This document shows, piece by piece, positions 9,181-17,322 of a stretch of 64,000 bases of DNA. Numbering within the stretch: the stretch's first letter is position 1; every line of letters begins with the position of its first letter. Both the position numbers and the translations under genes were made by a program. The notes below the pieces were generated by a model. The model was not told the origin of the DNA, did not search any database, and saw only the letters and a program-made list of their open reading frames with translations. Source of the DNA: Thermomicrobiales bacterium (lineage in GTDB: Bacteria; Chloroflexota; Chloroflexia; Thermomicrobiales; UBA6265); NCBI GenBank assembly GCA_030447415.1, contig JAUJOZ010000018.1, forward strand, positions 24,640-88,639, written 5' to 3'.

Positions 9181-9918
9181 ATGCGGTTCGAGGGGCGAAC
9201 GGCGATCGTCACCGGCGCGGCGCGCGGGATCGGACGGGCGATCGCGGCGCGACTGGCGGCGGAGGGAGCGCGGGTCCTGATCGCCGACGTCGACGAGGGG
9301 GCGGCGACGGGCGCGGCGGACGCGATCGGCGAGCACGCCCAGGCGCACCGGCTCGACGTCACCGACGCCGCGTCGTGGACCGCCGCCGTCGAGCGCGCCA
9401 CCGGGGCGTGGGGGCGGCTCGACATCCTGGTCAACAACGCCGGCATCGCCGGTCGCTCCGCGCCGACCTGGGAGTTGGCGGTCGAGGAGTGGCAGCAGGT
9501 GATCGATATTGACCTGACGGGGGTCTTCCTCGGCTGTCGCGCCGTCCTGCCCGCGATGGTGGCGGCGGGGTCGGGACGGATCGTCAACATCGCCTCGATC
9601 GCCGGCAAGGAGGGGAACCCCAACGCGGTGCCCTACTCCGCGGCCAAGGCGGGGGTGATCGGGCTGACGAAGGCGGTCGCCAAGGAGGTCGCCACCCTGG
9701 GCGTGGTCGTCAACTGCGTCACCCCGGCGGTGATCGAGACGCCGATCTTGCAGCAGGTCAGTGCCGAGCACGTCCGCTACATGACGAGCCGGATCCCGAT
9801 GGGCCGCGTCGGCCAGCCGGAGGAAGTGGCGGCGCTGGTCGCCTTCCTCTGCTCCGACGAGGTGACATTCTCCACCGGCGCCGTCTTCGACCTGTCCGGG
9901 GGGAGGGCGACGTACTGA
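9181..9918 (+). CDS. SDR-family oxidoreductase
   Basis: This is a 245-residue classical short-chain dehydrogenase. The start ATG at 9181 follows GGAGGGAG. TGAARGIG (cofactor), NNAG, the catalytic Ser and YSAAK are present, and the end STGAVFDLSGGRATY is typical. It is divergent from rhaM, with which it probably shares an intergenic control region and a sugar-catabolism role, for example oxidation of L-rhamnose, L-fucose or a keto-deoxy acid. The exact substrate cannot be read from sequence. Confidence 0.88.
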   Translation: MRFEGRTAIVTGAARGIGRAIAARLAAEGARVLIADVDEGAATGAADAIGEHAQAHRLDVTDAASWTAAVERATGAWGRLDILVNNAGIAGRSAPTWELAVEEWQQVIDIDLTGVFLGCRAVLPAMVAAGSGRIVNIASIAGKEGNPNAVPYSAAKAGVIGLTKAVAKEVATLGVVVNCVTPAVIETPILQQVSAEHVRYMTSRIPMGRVGQPEEVAALVAFLCSDEVTFSTGAVFDLSGGRATY

Positions 9919-10214
9919 CGGAGAGGGCGAGGCGGCAGGACGGCAGGACAGCCCGTGGCGGCGAGCATGTCGCCAGAGCCGGTGCCTGGACGCCATCACG
10001 CATGCCCGGTCCGCGATCGCCGATCAGGCAATGTGCTGTCTTGCCGTCTCGCCGTCGGAAAGGTGCGCGGCCGCTTCCGCTCCTGAGATGGCGCAGAGCG
10101 GTCGCGGTCTTGTCGAGCGCGGCTCCTGTTGCCGGACGGCGGAGGGGGCAGGAGGACGGATCGAGACCCCTTGCCGCCGACGCAGCCCGCGGTCCCACCC
10201 CCGGCGCCCAGTCC

Positions 10215-11129
10215 CTACTCCCCGGCCCCCAACTCCCGGTAAACCGCCATGGCCTCGGCCAGCCGGGCCAGCGACCCGGCACCTTCCGGCGAGCAGGCGC
10301 AGACGACGTGTCCGACGCCGAGATCGGCGTAGCCGCGCAGCGCGGCGGCGATCTCCTCGGCTGAGCCGAATAGCTGCTTCGCGGGGTCGCGGGCTCCATC
10401 GTCGTCAGTCCCGTTCCCGGGGAACGCGACGTTCACACCGACCGTGACCTCCAGCGTTGCCGGGTCGCGTCCGACCTCGGCGCAGGCGGCCCCCAACTCG
10501 GCGCGGCGCGAGGCGAGCCCGTCCGGCTGACCGAGCCAGCAGGTGTTCCAGGCGTCGGCGTGGCGCGCGGTCAGGCGCACCATCCGCGGCCCGAAGGCGC
10601 CGATCAGGATCGGCGGCCCGCCGGGGCGCGGCCCGCGGGGACGCAGCTCACCATTGTGGGCCCAGGCGTGGGCGCCGTGGAAGTCGACCCGTCCTTCCCG
10701 TAGGAGGGGCACGATGATCCGGAGGGCCTCCTCGAAGCGGTCGACTTTGTGGTCGAACGGGACGCCGAAGGCATCGAACTCCGGTTCGTGCCATCCCGCG
10801 CCGAGGCCCAGGATCAAGCGCCCGCCGCTGATCTCGTCCAGGGTGTCGGCCATCTTCGCCAGCACCGCCGGGTTGCGGAACGCCGTGCACATCACGAGCG
10901 CTCCGAGTTCCACGCGCTCGGTCGCCTCGGCCAGCGCCGTCAGCACCGTCCAGGCTTCCCAGATGCCCTTGGTCGGGGCGTCGCCAAACCGGAACAGCAG
11001 GTGGTCGAAGACCCAGATTGAATCGAACCCGTCCGCCTCGGCCTGCCGAGCATAATCCCGAATCTCGGCGTAGCGGAAGGTCTGCCCGACATCGTGCTCC
11101 GCGATCGGCAGCACCACCCCGATCTTCAC
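10215..11129 (-). CDS. LLM-class flavin-dependent oxidoreductase (F420-type)
   Basis: This is a TIM-barrel flavin or F420-dependent oxidoreductase of 304 residues. The start is GTG 11129, preceded by GAGGAG and giving KIGVVLPIAEHDVG. Recognisable parts are SIWVFDHLLFR, the LGALV strand, RLILGLGAGWHEPEFDAFG and the C-terminal GSAEEIAAALRGYADLGV. A second LLM gene lies at 33.6 kb. The substrate is unknown. Confidence 0.88.
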   Translation of the reverse strand: MKIGVVLPIAEHDVGQTFRYAEIRDYARQAEADGFDSIWVFDHLLFRFGDAPTKGIWEAWTVLTALAEATERVELGALVMCTAFRNPAVLAKMADTLDEISGGRLILGLGAGWHEPEFDAFGVPFDHKVDRFEEALRIIVPLLREGRVDFHGAHAWAHNGELRPRGPRPGGPPILIGAFGPRMVRLTARHADAWNTCWLGQPDGLASRRAELGAACAEVGRDPATLEVTVGVNVAFPGNGTDDDGARDPAKQLFGSAEEIAAALRGYADLGVGHVVCACSPEGAGSLARLAEAMAVYRELGAGE

Positions 11130-11249
11130 GTCGCCTCCTCTACGATCGTCGGTCGTCGGGGGAGGGGAACCGCATCCGGTGCGGTCGAGCCCACGTCGGG
11201 GCGTCTCGTGCCGTGCCCGGCTCCCATCCGTGGCAGCTCGTTTCCGCAC

Positions 11250-11271
11250 GGGGCGGTTCACCAACCGCCCC
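11250..11271. repeat. REP-like hairpin, copy 1
   Basis: A perfect 9-base stem GGGGCGGTT / AACCGCCCC encloses a four-base loop. The flanks ACGGGGC and CTATGATC recur around 23288-23310, so this looks like a dispersed palindromic repeat rather than a gene-specific terminator. It lies directly downstream of the CYTH gene stop at 11271. Confidence 0.6.
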
Positions 11272-11999
11272 TATGATCGGTGCGCCGCCTCCTCCATCGT
11301 GTCCATCGCCCGGTCGCCCGGTTCTCGCGCCGCCAGTACCAGGTCGGCGTACGAGCCGCCAATCGGCGCGTCTCCGCCCGAGCCGAGGCCGAGCAGGGCC
11401 GCCGCCTCCGCCAGTTCGGCGCCGGCCTCCGCGTCGGTTTGACCCGCCATAACGGTCTCCAACTCGATGAAGGCGCCGAGTCCGTCCACCCGGTCAAGAT
11501 GGACGCGCGTCGCCCGCCAACAGGCGATGTCCCGCGTCTTTGCGACCACCGCCAGGACGCCGACGCTCTCGGCCAGCGCCGCCTTGAGCGTTGCCGCATC
11601 ACTGGGCGTGACCGGCACCCGCCGGTAGGCGCTCCAGCGCGGCCCGATGTCGTCCGGCCGGGCGTAGGCGATCAGCTCGGCGGTGGGGGAGCCACCCGTC
11701 GGAGTCGTCTCCCGCAGCTTGAGCCGACCCCGCGCCGCGGTGAAGTAGGTATCAACCTGGGCCAGTGCCTGGATCGGCGATGCTCCGGCGCCCGCCAGCC
11801 GCGCTCGGGCGTCGCGGAGCAGCATCTCGTCGCACCGCACCTTCAGCTCGAAGTTGCGGCTGGGCGTTGGGCTACCGACAGTGTCCAGTGCGTGGCTCTC
11901 CGATCTGGTCGCGCCGGGTGCCGTTCGCGGGAGCGCGGGGCGCCAACTGTAGGCGCCAGCGTCCGAAGGCGCAAACGGGGGTTGGGGGAGCTGGAGCAT
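11271..11999 (-). CDS. CYTH-domain protein (class IV adenylate cyclase / thiamine-triphosphatase fold)
   Basis: This is a triphosphate-tunnel fold protein. After a ~45-residue leader of low similarity the CYTH domain opens with RNFELKVRC. It continues with QVDTYFTAARGRLKLRE, LIAYARPDD, the RVHLDRVDGLGAFIELE strand pair and a C-terminal GGSYADLVL. This order is typical of CyaB-like proteins acting on nucleoside triphosphates or on signalling or storage triphosphates. The first glutamate of the usual ExExK signature is not evident, so enzymatic activity is uncertain. The start at 11999 may be too early. Confidence 0.75.
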   Translation of the reverse strand: MLQLPQPPFAPSDAGAYSWRPALPRTAPGATRSESHALDTVGSPTPSRNFELKVRCDEMLLRDARARLAGAGASPIQALAQVDTYFTAARGRLKLRETTPTGGSPTAELIAYARPDDIGPRWSAYRRVPVTPSDAATLKAALAESVGVLAVVAKTRDIACWRATRVHLDRVDGLGAFIELETVMAGQTDAEAGAELAEAAALLGLGSGGDAPIGGSYADLVLAAREPGDRAMDTMEEAAHRS

Positions 12000-12306
12000 G
12001 GCGAGCGTGACCAGACGGACACGACGGCAGCTGTTGTCGAGGAAGCACGGGTGCGCTCACGCCGCCTGGTTCCAGGGCGACCGGCAGCCTCGATGCGTCG
12101 CCATCGGGGATGCCGGTCGGCTCCGGGGAGCGCGTCGGCCAGCAGGGAGGACGGGACCTCGCTCGGCTCGGTGCGCGAGGGATACAAGGGGGGTACCCAT
12201 TCCGCCGCGCCGGGGATCGTGCCGCCGAGCCCCCCCTGCCCGTGCGTTCGGGGCCGCGCTCGGCTAGGATGCGGACCGATGTCGCACCTGAGAGGATTCT
12301 GACCGC
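12000..12306. other. Divergent intergenic region
   Basis: This is 307 bases between the CYTH gene (minus) and an MFS gene (plus). No convincing ORF or RNA is seen; the promoters of both genes are expected here. Confidence 0.4.
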
Positions 12307-14028
12307 GTGGCGACCGAAACCCAAGCCGACCCCAGCGCCGGCATCGAGCCGGCGCCGGAGTTGCCCCGGCCGGATGCCGCTTCGACTCCGCTGCGGACCG
12401 AGGCGCGGCCGCCGGTCGGGTACCGGGCGGTCCTCGCCAACCGCACCTTCCGCCGCCTGTGGCTCGTCCAGCTCGTCGCCGGGCTGGGCGAGGCGCTCGC
12501 CAGCGTCGCGATGCCGCTGCTCGCCTACCAGGTCAGCGGTTCGGGCAGTCTGCTCGGCCTGATCTTCGTCGTCCAGCAGGCGCCGCGAGTGGTGCTCGCC
12601 CCCGTCGCTGGCGTGCTCGCTGATCGGGTTGACCGCCGTCGCCTGATGCTAGCGGCCGACCTCGGACGAGCCGCCGTCGTCCTCCCGCTGCCGCTCGTGA
12701 CGGAGGTCTGGCAGATTGCCGCTCTGGCGGCTCTGGTCGCCGTCGGCAGCGCCGTCGCCCGTCCGGCCGAGCTGGCGGCCGTGCCGATGGTCGTCGCCCC
12801 GGATCACCTGGTGGGGGCGTTGTCGGTGACCCAGGTGACGAATAGCGTCGTGCGGGTGGTAGGGCCGGCGGCCGGGGCCGGCATCGTCGGCGCGGCCGGG
12901 CCGGGGCCGGCCTTCTGGCTGCAGGCACTCTGTTTCGTCGGCTCCGCCGTCTTGCTCTGGCGCTTCGTCCTACCGTCCGTCGTGCGCCTGGCCAAGGACG
13001 AGTCGGCGAGCGGGGCATTCTGGCGACAGGCGGGGCGCGAGGCGGTGGAAGGGCTGCGTGCCGTCGTGGCGAACCCGGTCGTGCGCGGCACGGCGGCGGT
13101 GGAAGCCCTCTGGCAACTCGTCGGCGGAGTCCTCCTGGTGGGGACGGTCGTCTTCGTCGAGGAGACGCTGCGCCTCGGCGAGCGGGCCGACGCAACCTAC
13201 GCCCTCCTGACGGCGACGTTCAGCGGCGGCGCCGCGGTGGGTGCGCTGGCGGCGGGGCGGGTGGAGCGACGGATCGGCCGCACCCGCTTGATGGCGATCG
13301 GCTACCTCGCGCCGCTGATGCTGGTTCCGGCGGGTTTGACGCCGCCGCTCGGCGTCATCTTCGGGTGCTGGTTCGTGCTCGGCTTCACCGACGCCTGGGC
13401 GGTCATCGCCATGCAGGCGTACCTGGCCGAGGCAGTGCCGGACGCGCTGCGGGGACGGGTGTACGCCACGTGGGGCGCCGTCGTCACCCTGGCCGGGGCC
13501 GGAGGATTCGCCCTGGTCGGCTGGGCCACCGAGGCGCTTGGTCCGCCCCTGACGCTTGCCCTGAGCGGCGCCGTGGTCGGTTTCGGCGGCCCGCTCCTGC
13601 TGCTGCTCAGCGGCGCGCTCTCCGCGATGCGCCGCCACGTCCCGGCCCCGCAGCGCGCCGCCAGCCAGGCCGCCGACGGACTCGTCGTTTTGGCGTGGGC
13701 GGCGGCGGGGTACAATGCGCGGCGGCCGGGCGCCCCACCGCCCGCCGGGCCCCCGGTCGGCGGGTGGCGGGAGGGCGGTGGGGCGCCGCGCGCGGTGCTC
13801 CCTTGGCGGAGGAACCGACCGGATGAGTCCACTCCTCGGGCGGCGCAAGGCCAGCGGCGCCGGGACCGGCTTCGACGCGAAAACCGGAGCGCCGCCGATA
13901 CCACCACGGCCAAGCCGGGCGGCGAGGGCTGGCGGTTCTCGCTCAAGGGGTCGCCCCGACACTATGACGACGTGCTCCGGATCATCGAGGCCGGCGGCGA
14001 GGCGACGGTCTACTTCGGCGAGCCCTGA
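12307..14028 (+). CDS. MFS transporter (enterobactin-exporter-like), C-terminus probably read through a frameshift
   Basis: This is a twelve-helix major facilitator, probably a proton-coupled exporter. After a ~35-residue polar N-terminus comes NRTFRRLWLVQLVAGLGEA, then the loop 2-3 motif GVLADRVDRRRLM and, between domains, GRVERRIGRTRLM. The final helix ends near residue 440 (LLLLLSGALSAMRRH). The remaining ~130 residues are Pro/Arg/Gly-rich and run over a strong hairpin and into a separate small gene, so the true stop was probably lost by a small indel around 13.65-13.73 kb. Substrate unknown. Confidence 0.82.
   Translation: MATETQADPSAGIEPAPELPRPDAASTPLRTEARPPVGYRAVLANRTFRRLWLVQLVAGLGEALASVAMPLLAYQVSGSGSLLGLIFVVQQAPRVVLAPVAGVLADRVDRRRLMLAADLGRAAVVLPLPLVTEVWQIAALAALVAVGSAVARPAELAAVPMVVAPDHLVGALSVTQVTNSVVRVVGPAAGAGIVGAAGPGPAFWLQALCFVGSAVLLWRFVLPSVVRLAKDESASGAFWRQAGREAVEGLRAVVANPVVRGTAAVEALWQLVGGVLLVGTVVFVEETLRLGERADATYALLTATFSGGAAVGALAAGRVERRIGRTRLMAIGYLAPLMLVPAGLTPPLGVIFGCWFVLGFTDAWAVIAMQAYLAEAVPDALRGRVYATWGAVVTLAGAGGFALVGWATEALGPPLTLALSGAVVGFGGPLLLLLSGALSAMRRHVPAPQRAASQAADGLVVLAWAAAGYNARRPGAPPPAGPPVGGWREGGGAPRAVLPWRRNRPDESTPRAAQGQRRRDRLRRENRSAADTTTAKPGGEGWRFSLKGSPRHYDDVLRIIEAGGEATVYFGEP
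13729..13787 (+). terminator. Long GC-rich hairpin
   Basis: A perfect 15-base stem (GGCGCCCCACCGCCC with its complement at 13773-13787) encloses a 29-base loop. It follows the last membrane helix of the MFS gene and precedes the small gene at 13823, so it may terminate the MFS transcript or form the leader of the next gene. A TACAAT box at 13711 lies just upstream. No T-run follows. Confidence 0.45.
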
Positions 14029-14255
14029 CCTACGAGCGGGGGCGGGTGTGGCCCTGTGGCGGGTCCGGGCCCCGGGGGTTCGGTTGGTTGCCGGCGCTGT
14101 ACGAGTGGTGGGCCGAGCAGGAGCGGATCGAGCCGATCCGGTTCACCTTCCACCTCTACATCCCGCCGGAGCTGAAGTCTCCGACCCTCGACCTGCGCGA
14201 TCACCCGCCGGACGCGGTCGCCGCCTACATCCAGCAGCACGCGCCTCGGGATTGA
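13823..14255 (+). pseudogene. Small hypothetical protein, frameshifted
   Basis: Three consecutive pieces in different frames read as one ~140-residue protein: MSPLLGRRKASGAGTGFD from ATG 13823, then GWRFSLKGSPRHYDDVLRI, then WLPALYEWWAEQERIEPIRF and a C-terminal AVAAYIQQHAPRD ending at 14255. GGAGGAACC precedes the ATG. No family is recognised. Two single-base changes would restore it. Whether the shifts are real or sequencing errors cannot be told from the sequence. Confidence 0.45.
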
Positions 14256-14338
14256 TCAGTCGTCCACGGTCGGCCATCAGTGTTCGGCGGTTGCCCCGGC
14301 GCGGTTGGTGAACCAGCTCGTTGGTGACGCAACAATAC

Positions 14339-14369
14339 GAACCGCCCTGGCGATGAGCCAGGGCGGTTC
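14339..14369 (-). terminator. Strong hairpin terminator between convergent genes
   Basis: A perfect 13-base stem, GAACCGCCCTGGC with its complement, encloses a five-base loop (GATGA). On the minus strand it is followed by GTATTGTTGC, a weak T-rich tail. It most likely ends the small gene at 14435-14737 and could also serve the plus-strand gene ending at 14255. Confidence 0.7.
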
Positions 14370-14434
14370 CGTCGGGCGTGGGAGGGGCCGGGCGGCCGGT
14401 GGTGGACGAGGGCTGAGAGCTGACGGTGGTTAGC

Positions 14435-14737
14435 TCAATCCCCCGCGACCTTCGCCGGCGCCGACTCCCCGTCGGGGACGGAATCCGTCGCCGGGAGGGC
14501 GACGACCGGGGTTCGCTCCGGGTGCACTTTCCAGCAATCGGTGACCGCGTCCGTCGCGGCGCAGCGCGCCGCCTCGAGCTCATTGTGCAGCGCCCACCCG
14601 AGCGCGCATCGCATCACCGGCCGGCTCAGGTCCGGCGAGAGGCGCAGGCGCGTGCGGAAGAGCATCGGACACCCGTAGCGCCCCGGCTCCGCCGATGGCT
14701 CTTCCGGTTGGAAGAGCCGGCGTCGCTCGCGGCTCAT
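14435..14737 (-). CDS. Hypothetical small protein with conserved-looking cysteines
   Basis: This is a 100-residue protein with start ATG 14737, preceded by GAGGTGGG. It contains RYGCPMLF, MRCALGWALHNELEAARCAA and TDCW. The Cys spacing does not match a known zinc finger. There are no signal peptide or membrane segments. A terminator follows its stop. Family unknown. Confidence 0.5.
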   Translation of the reverse strand: MSRERRRLFQPEEPSAEPGRYGCPMLFRTRLRLSPDLSRPVMRCALGWALHNELEAARCAATDAVTDCWKVHPERTPVVALPATDSVPDGESAPAKVAGD

Positions 14738-15210
14738 GACGACCCACCTCTTTCGGTTGCGCCCCCCGCAACCGCCGTGACCCGGGTGCCGTTGGGGTAC
14801 CGTCCCCAACCGGTTGTCTCCGAGACGGCCGCGCAAGGGGAACGCGCGCGGCGCCGAGCCAGCGGCCCGGTGCCGTCGCCGGGCGGCGCCTCCGCGCCGC
14901 TCCGACTTCAAGGCAGTATATACCAGGCCGTTGACGCACTCCCCAGCGCGGTCGGCGGCGGTTTCCGTGCCGAGCGCATCGGTCTCAGTTTCCGCGTGCG
15001 GCGCTCAGTCACCGGTCGCGGTGGCCCCGGACGCCATTGCTCCAGCAGTGGGTCACACTTGGGACGGGTCGGACTGGGGCTCGCCATTGGCTCTCCCGGA
15101 GACCGGCCCGTACCCGCCGACCCAATCATGGCCGCGCCGTCCTCAGACTCCCCGCGGACTGGGGAGCCACGGTCATGTGGCGCGTTGCGTGTTCGCAGGT
15201 GGGTGAGATG
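14738..15210. other. Gap without a supported gene
   Basis: This is 473 bases between two minus-strand genes. A 7-base hairpin (GTTGGGG/CCCCAAC, 14791-14810) lies ~55 bases upstream of the small gene and could belong to its leader. No other feature is supported. Confidence 0.4.
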
Positions 15211-15684
15211 CTACGCGCTCTGGAGCTTGGCAATGAGGCGCCGCCCGACCTGTTCCGCCAATTGGACCCCGGCGCGCAGACCGCGCCGGGCCAGCCAGCG
15301 AACCGCGTCACGGCAGGTGGCGAGGTCGTCGTCGAAGTCCGTCTGGCTCAGCCCCGCCCGCGTTAGGTGCTCCTCCGCCAGGGGCGGGGGACAGGTCCGG
15401 ACCGCTTCCCGCAGCGCCAGGAGCAGGACGACGACGTCATCGAGTTGGCCGGCGACGGGCACGATTCCGGGCACGAGGTCGATCGGAGACAAGACGTAGA
15501 CACCACCGACCGCCACCGCCACCTTGGCCTGGACGGGCACCCGGCCGTCGAGGCTCAACTCCGCGGCCAGCCGCAGGTAGCTGGGGAGGCGCCGCGCCGT
15601 CCGCTCGAACCGCTGGAGTACAGGATCGATCGGCTCGTCGTGTCCCGAGGCGTGGCCGCTGGGCGGTCGGTTTGCGTCGTCCAC
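15211..15684 (-). CDS. DUF1232 (YkvA-type) membrane protein
   Basis: This is a 157-residue protein carrying the DUF1232 signature. The segment PVQAKVAVAVGGVYVLSPID is followed by LVPGIVPVAGQLDDVVVLLL, two hydrophobic helices with the characteristic SPIDLVP motif. Function is unknown; members are small membrane proteins. The N-terminal ~20 residues are polar. Start ATG 15684. Confidence 0.88.
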   Translation of the reverse strand: MDDANRPPSGHASGHDEPIDPVLQRFERTARRLPSYLRLAAELSLDGRVPVQAKVAVAVGGVYVLSPIDLVPGIVPVAGQLDDVVVLLLALREAVRTCPPPLAEEHLTRAGLSQTDFDDDLATCRDAVRWLARRGLRAGVQLAEQVGRRLIAKLQSA

Positions 15685-16171
15685 GGTCCCTCCCGGTCGG
15701 CAGCGCCGAGTATCGGCACCCCGAATCGCCGCCTACCGGCGCAAGTGACGCGCCAGCGCCCGCGGTGCGGGATGCCGGGTCACGCCCCGGCCGTCATGTC
15801 GAATGCGCCGCCCACGACGCCGGGTGCCGTGTCCCACGGTCGAGGGCCGAGCCGCACCGGCGATCCGTTGAGGCGAACAGGGGAGGCTCGATGGCGAGAC
15901 GGTCGGCGGCGTCGCGGAGGGCGTCTTTGGCCCAGCGTGGCGTTTTCTGCGGTCTGGCGCTGCTCGGGTTGAGCGGTGAAGCCTCTCGCTGACGGTGCGG
16001 CAACCACAGGTGAGTGTGCCCACCGGCTAGCATGATCGAGCTCGGGGCGGGCAAGCATCCGCGCCGGCTCCGACTTCGTCGTGACCAGGTTGGGGCGCGA
16101 GTCGGTGATGACGGGCCGGTCCGTTCCTTGCTCGGGCGGTCTTGGTCGCCGCGCTTGGTCGTCGCTCCTGG
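15685..16171. other. Gap without a supported gene
   Basis: This is 487 bases between the DUF1232 gene and the proline dehydrogenase stop. A 33-codon plus-strand ORF (15891-15992) has a GGGAGG upstream but no recognisable content. I see no RNA gene. Confidence 0.35.
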
Positions 16172-17092
16172 CTACCCGCTGACCAGCTGGCGCAGCACGA
16201 AGAGGGCATTGGCCGGGCGCTCGGCGATGCGGCGGGTGAAGTAGGGGTACCACTGCGTGCCGTAGGGAACGTAGACCCGCATCCGGTAGCCGGCCGCCGT
16301 CAGTGCCGCCTGCTCGTCGCGGCGAACGCCGTAGAGCATCTGGAACTCATAGCGGTCGGGCGCGATCTCCTGACGCTGGGTGTACGCGCGGGCGGCGCGG
16401 ATGAGCGCCGGGTCATGGGTGGCGATGGCCGGGTAGCGGCCGGCGTCGAGTAGCCGCTCCATCAGGCGGACGTAGGCGGCGTCGACGTCGCGCCGTCCCT
16501 GGTAGGCGACCGCCGCCGGCTCGGCGTAGGCGCCCTTGACCAAGCGCACCCGAGCGCTCCGCGCGATCATTCGCTCTACGTCCTCCGCCGACCGGCGCAG
16601 GTAGCTTTGGATGACGGTGCCGACCTGATCCGGGTACCGGTCGTGCAGCGCCTCGGTGATGGCGATCGTGCGGGCGGTGTAGGCCGAGCCTTCCATGTCG
16701 ATGCGGACGAACCCGCCCACCGCGTGCGCCGCCTCCAGAATCGGCAGCATGTTCTCCCGCGCCAGGTCGTCACCCAGATCGAGACCGAGCATCGTCAGCT
16801 TGACGGAGATGTTCGGTTCCAGACCCTCCTCGGCCATGCGCGACAGGATCGCCGTGTACGAGGTTGCGGCGGCACGTGCCTCCGCCGCCGTGGCGACGTT
16901 CTCGCCGAGCTGGTCCAGAGTTGTCGTCATCCCCTGCGCCGCGATGCTTTTAGCCGCCGCCACCGCCGTCTCCAGGTCCTCCCCGGCCACGAACCGGCGG
17001 ACGAGACCTTTGGAGAACCCATTGCGGCAGATGAAGCCCGCCACCGGCCGACTGTGGGCGATGGCGAGCACCGGGCGGCGCAGAACGTGCAT
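16172..17092 (-). CDS. Proline dehydrogenase
   Basis: This FAD enzyme oxidises L-proline to pyrroline-5-carboxylate, the first step of proline catabolism. It is the monofunctional short form of 306 residues. The start at 17092 is supported by GGGGGAG. Family landmarks are TTLDQLGENV, NISVKLTMLGLD, FVRIDMEGSAYT, RLVKGAYAEP, ATHDP and the C-terminal YGTQWYPYFTRRIAERPAN with the substrate-binding arginines. No pyrroline-5-carboxylate dehydrogenase gene is adjacent. Confidence 0.93.
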   Translation of the reverse strand: MHVLRRPVLAIAHSRPVAGFICRNGFSKGLVRRFVAGEDLETAVAAAKSIAAQGMTTTLDQLGENVATAAEARAAATSYTAILSRMAEEGLEPNISVKLTMLGLDLGDDLARENMLPILEAAHAVGGFVRIDMEGSAYTARTIAITEALHDRYPDQVGTVIQSYLRRSAEDVERMIARSARVRLVKGAYAEPAAVAYQGRRDVDAAYVRLMERLLDAGRYPAIATHDPALIRAARAYTQRQEIAPDRYEFQMLYGVRRDEQAALTAAGYRMRVYVPYGTQWYPYFTRRIAERPANALFVLRQLVSG

Positions 17093-17322
17093 GCGACGAC
17101 TCCCCCCGTGTTGGCGCGATGTCAGGGCGCGACCGGACGCGGTCGGCAACCAAGTATCCCATCGGGCCATTGCGGCGGCACGGGGGGATGCCCCGACGCA
17201 ACGATTGTCCGCGGCATCGAGCAGCCGTTCGACCATCACCGTGGGCCGGGGACGTCCTGTTGGGGCTACGGTTGGGACTACCGGGCTGCCGCGGCGATCC
17301 TGCCCGTCGCTCCGCGGCATGC

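Noticed and set aside
15891..15992. 33-codon ORF with GGGAGG upstream
   Set aside because: Too short and without any recognisable feature; mentioned only in the gap note.
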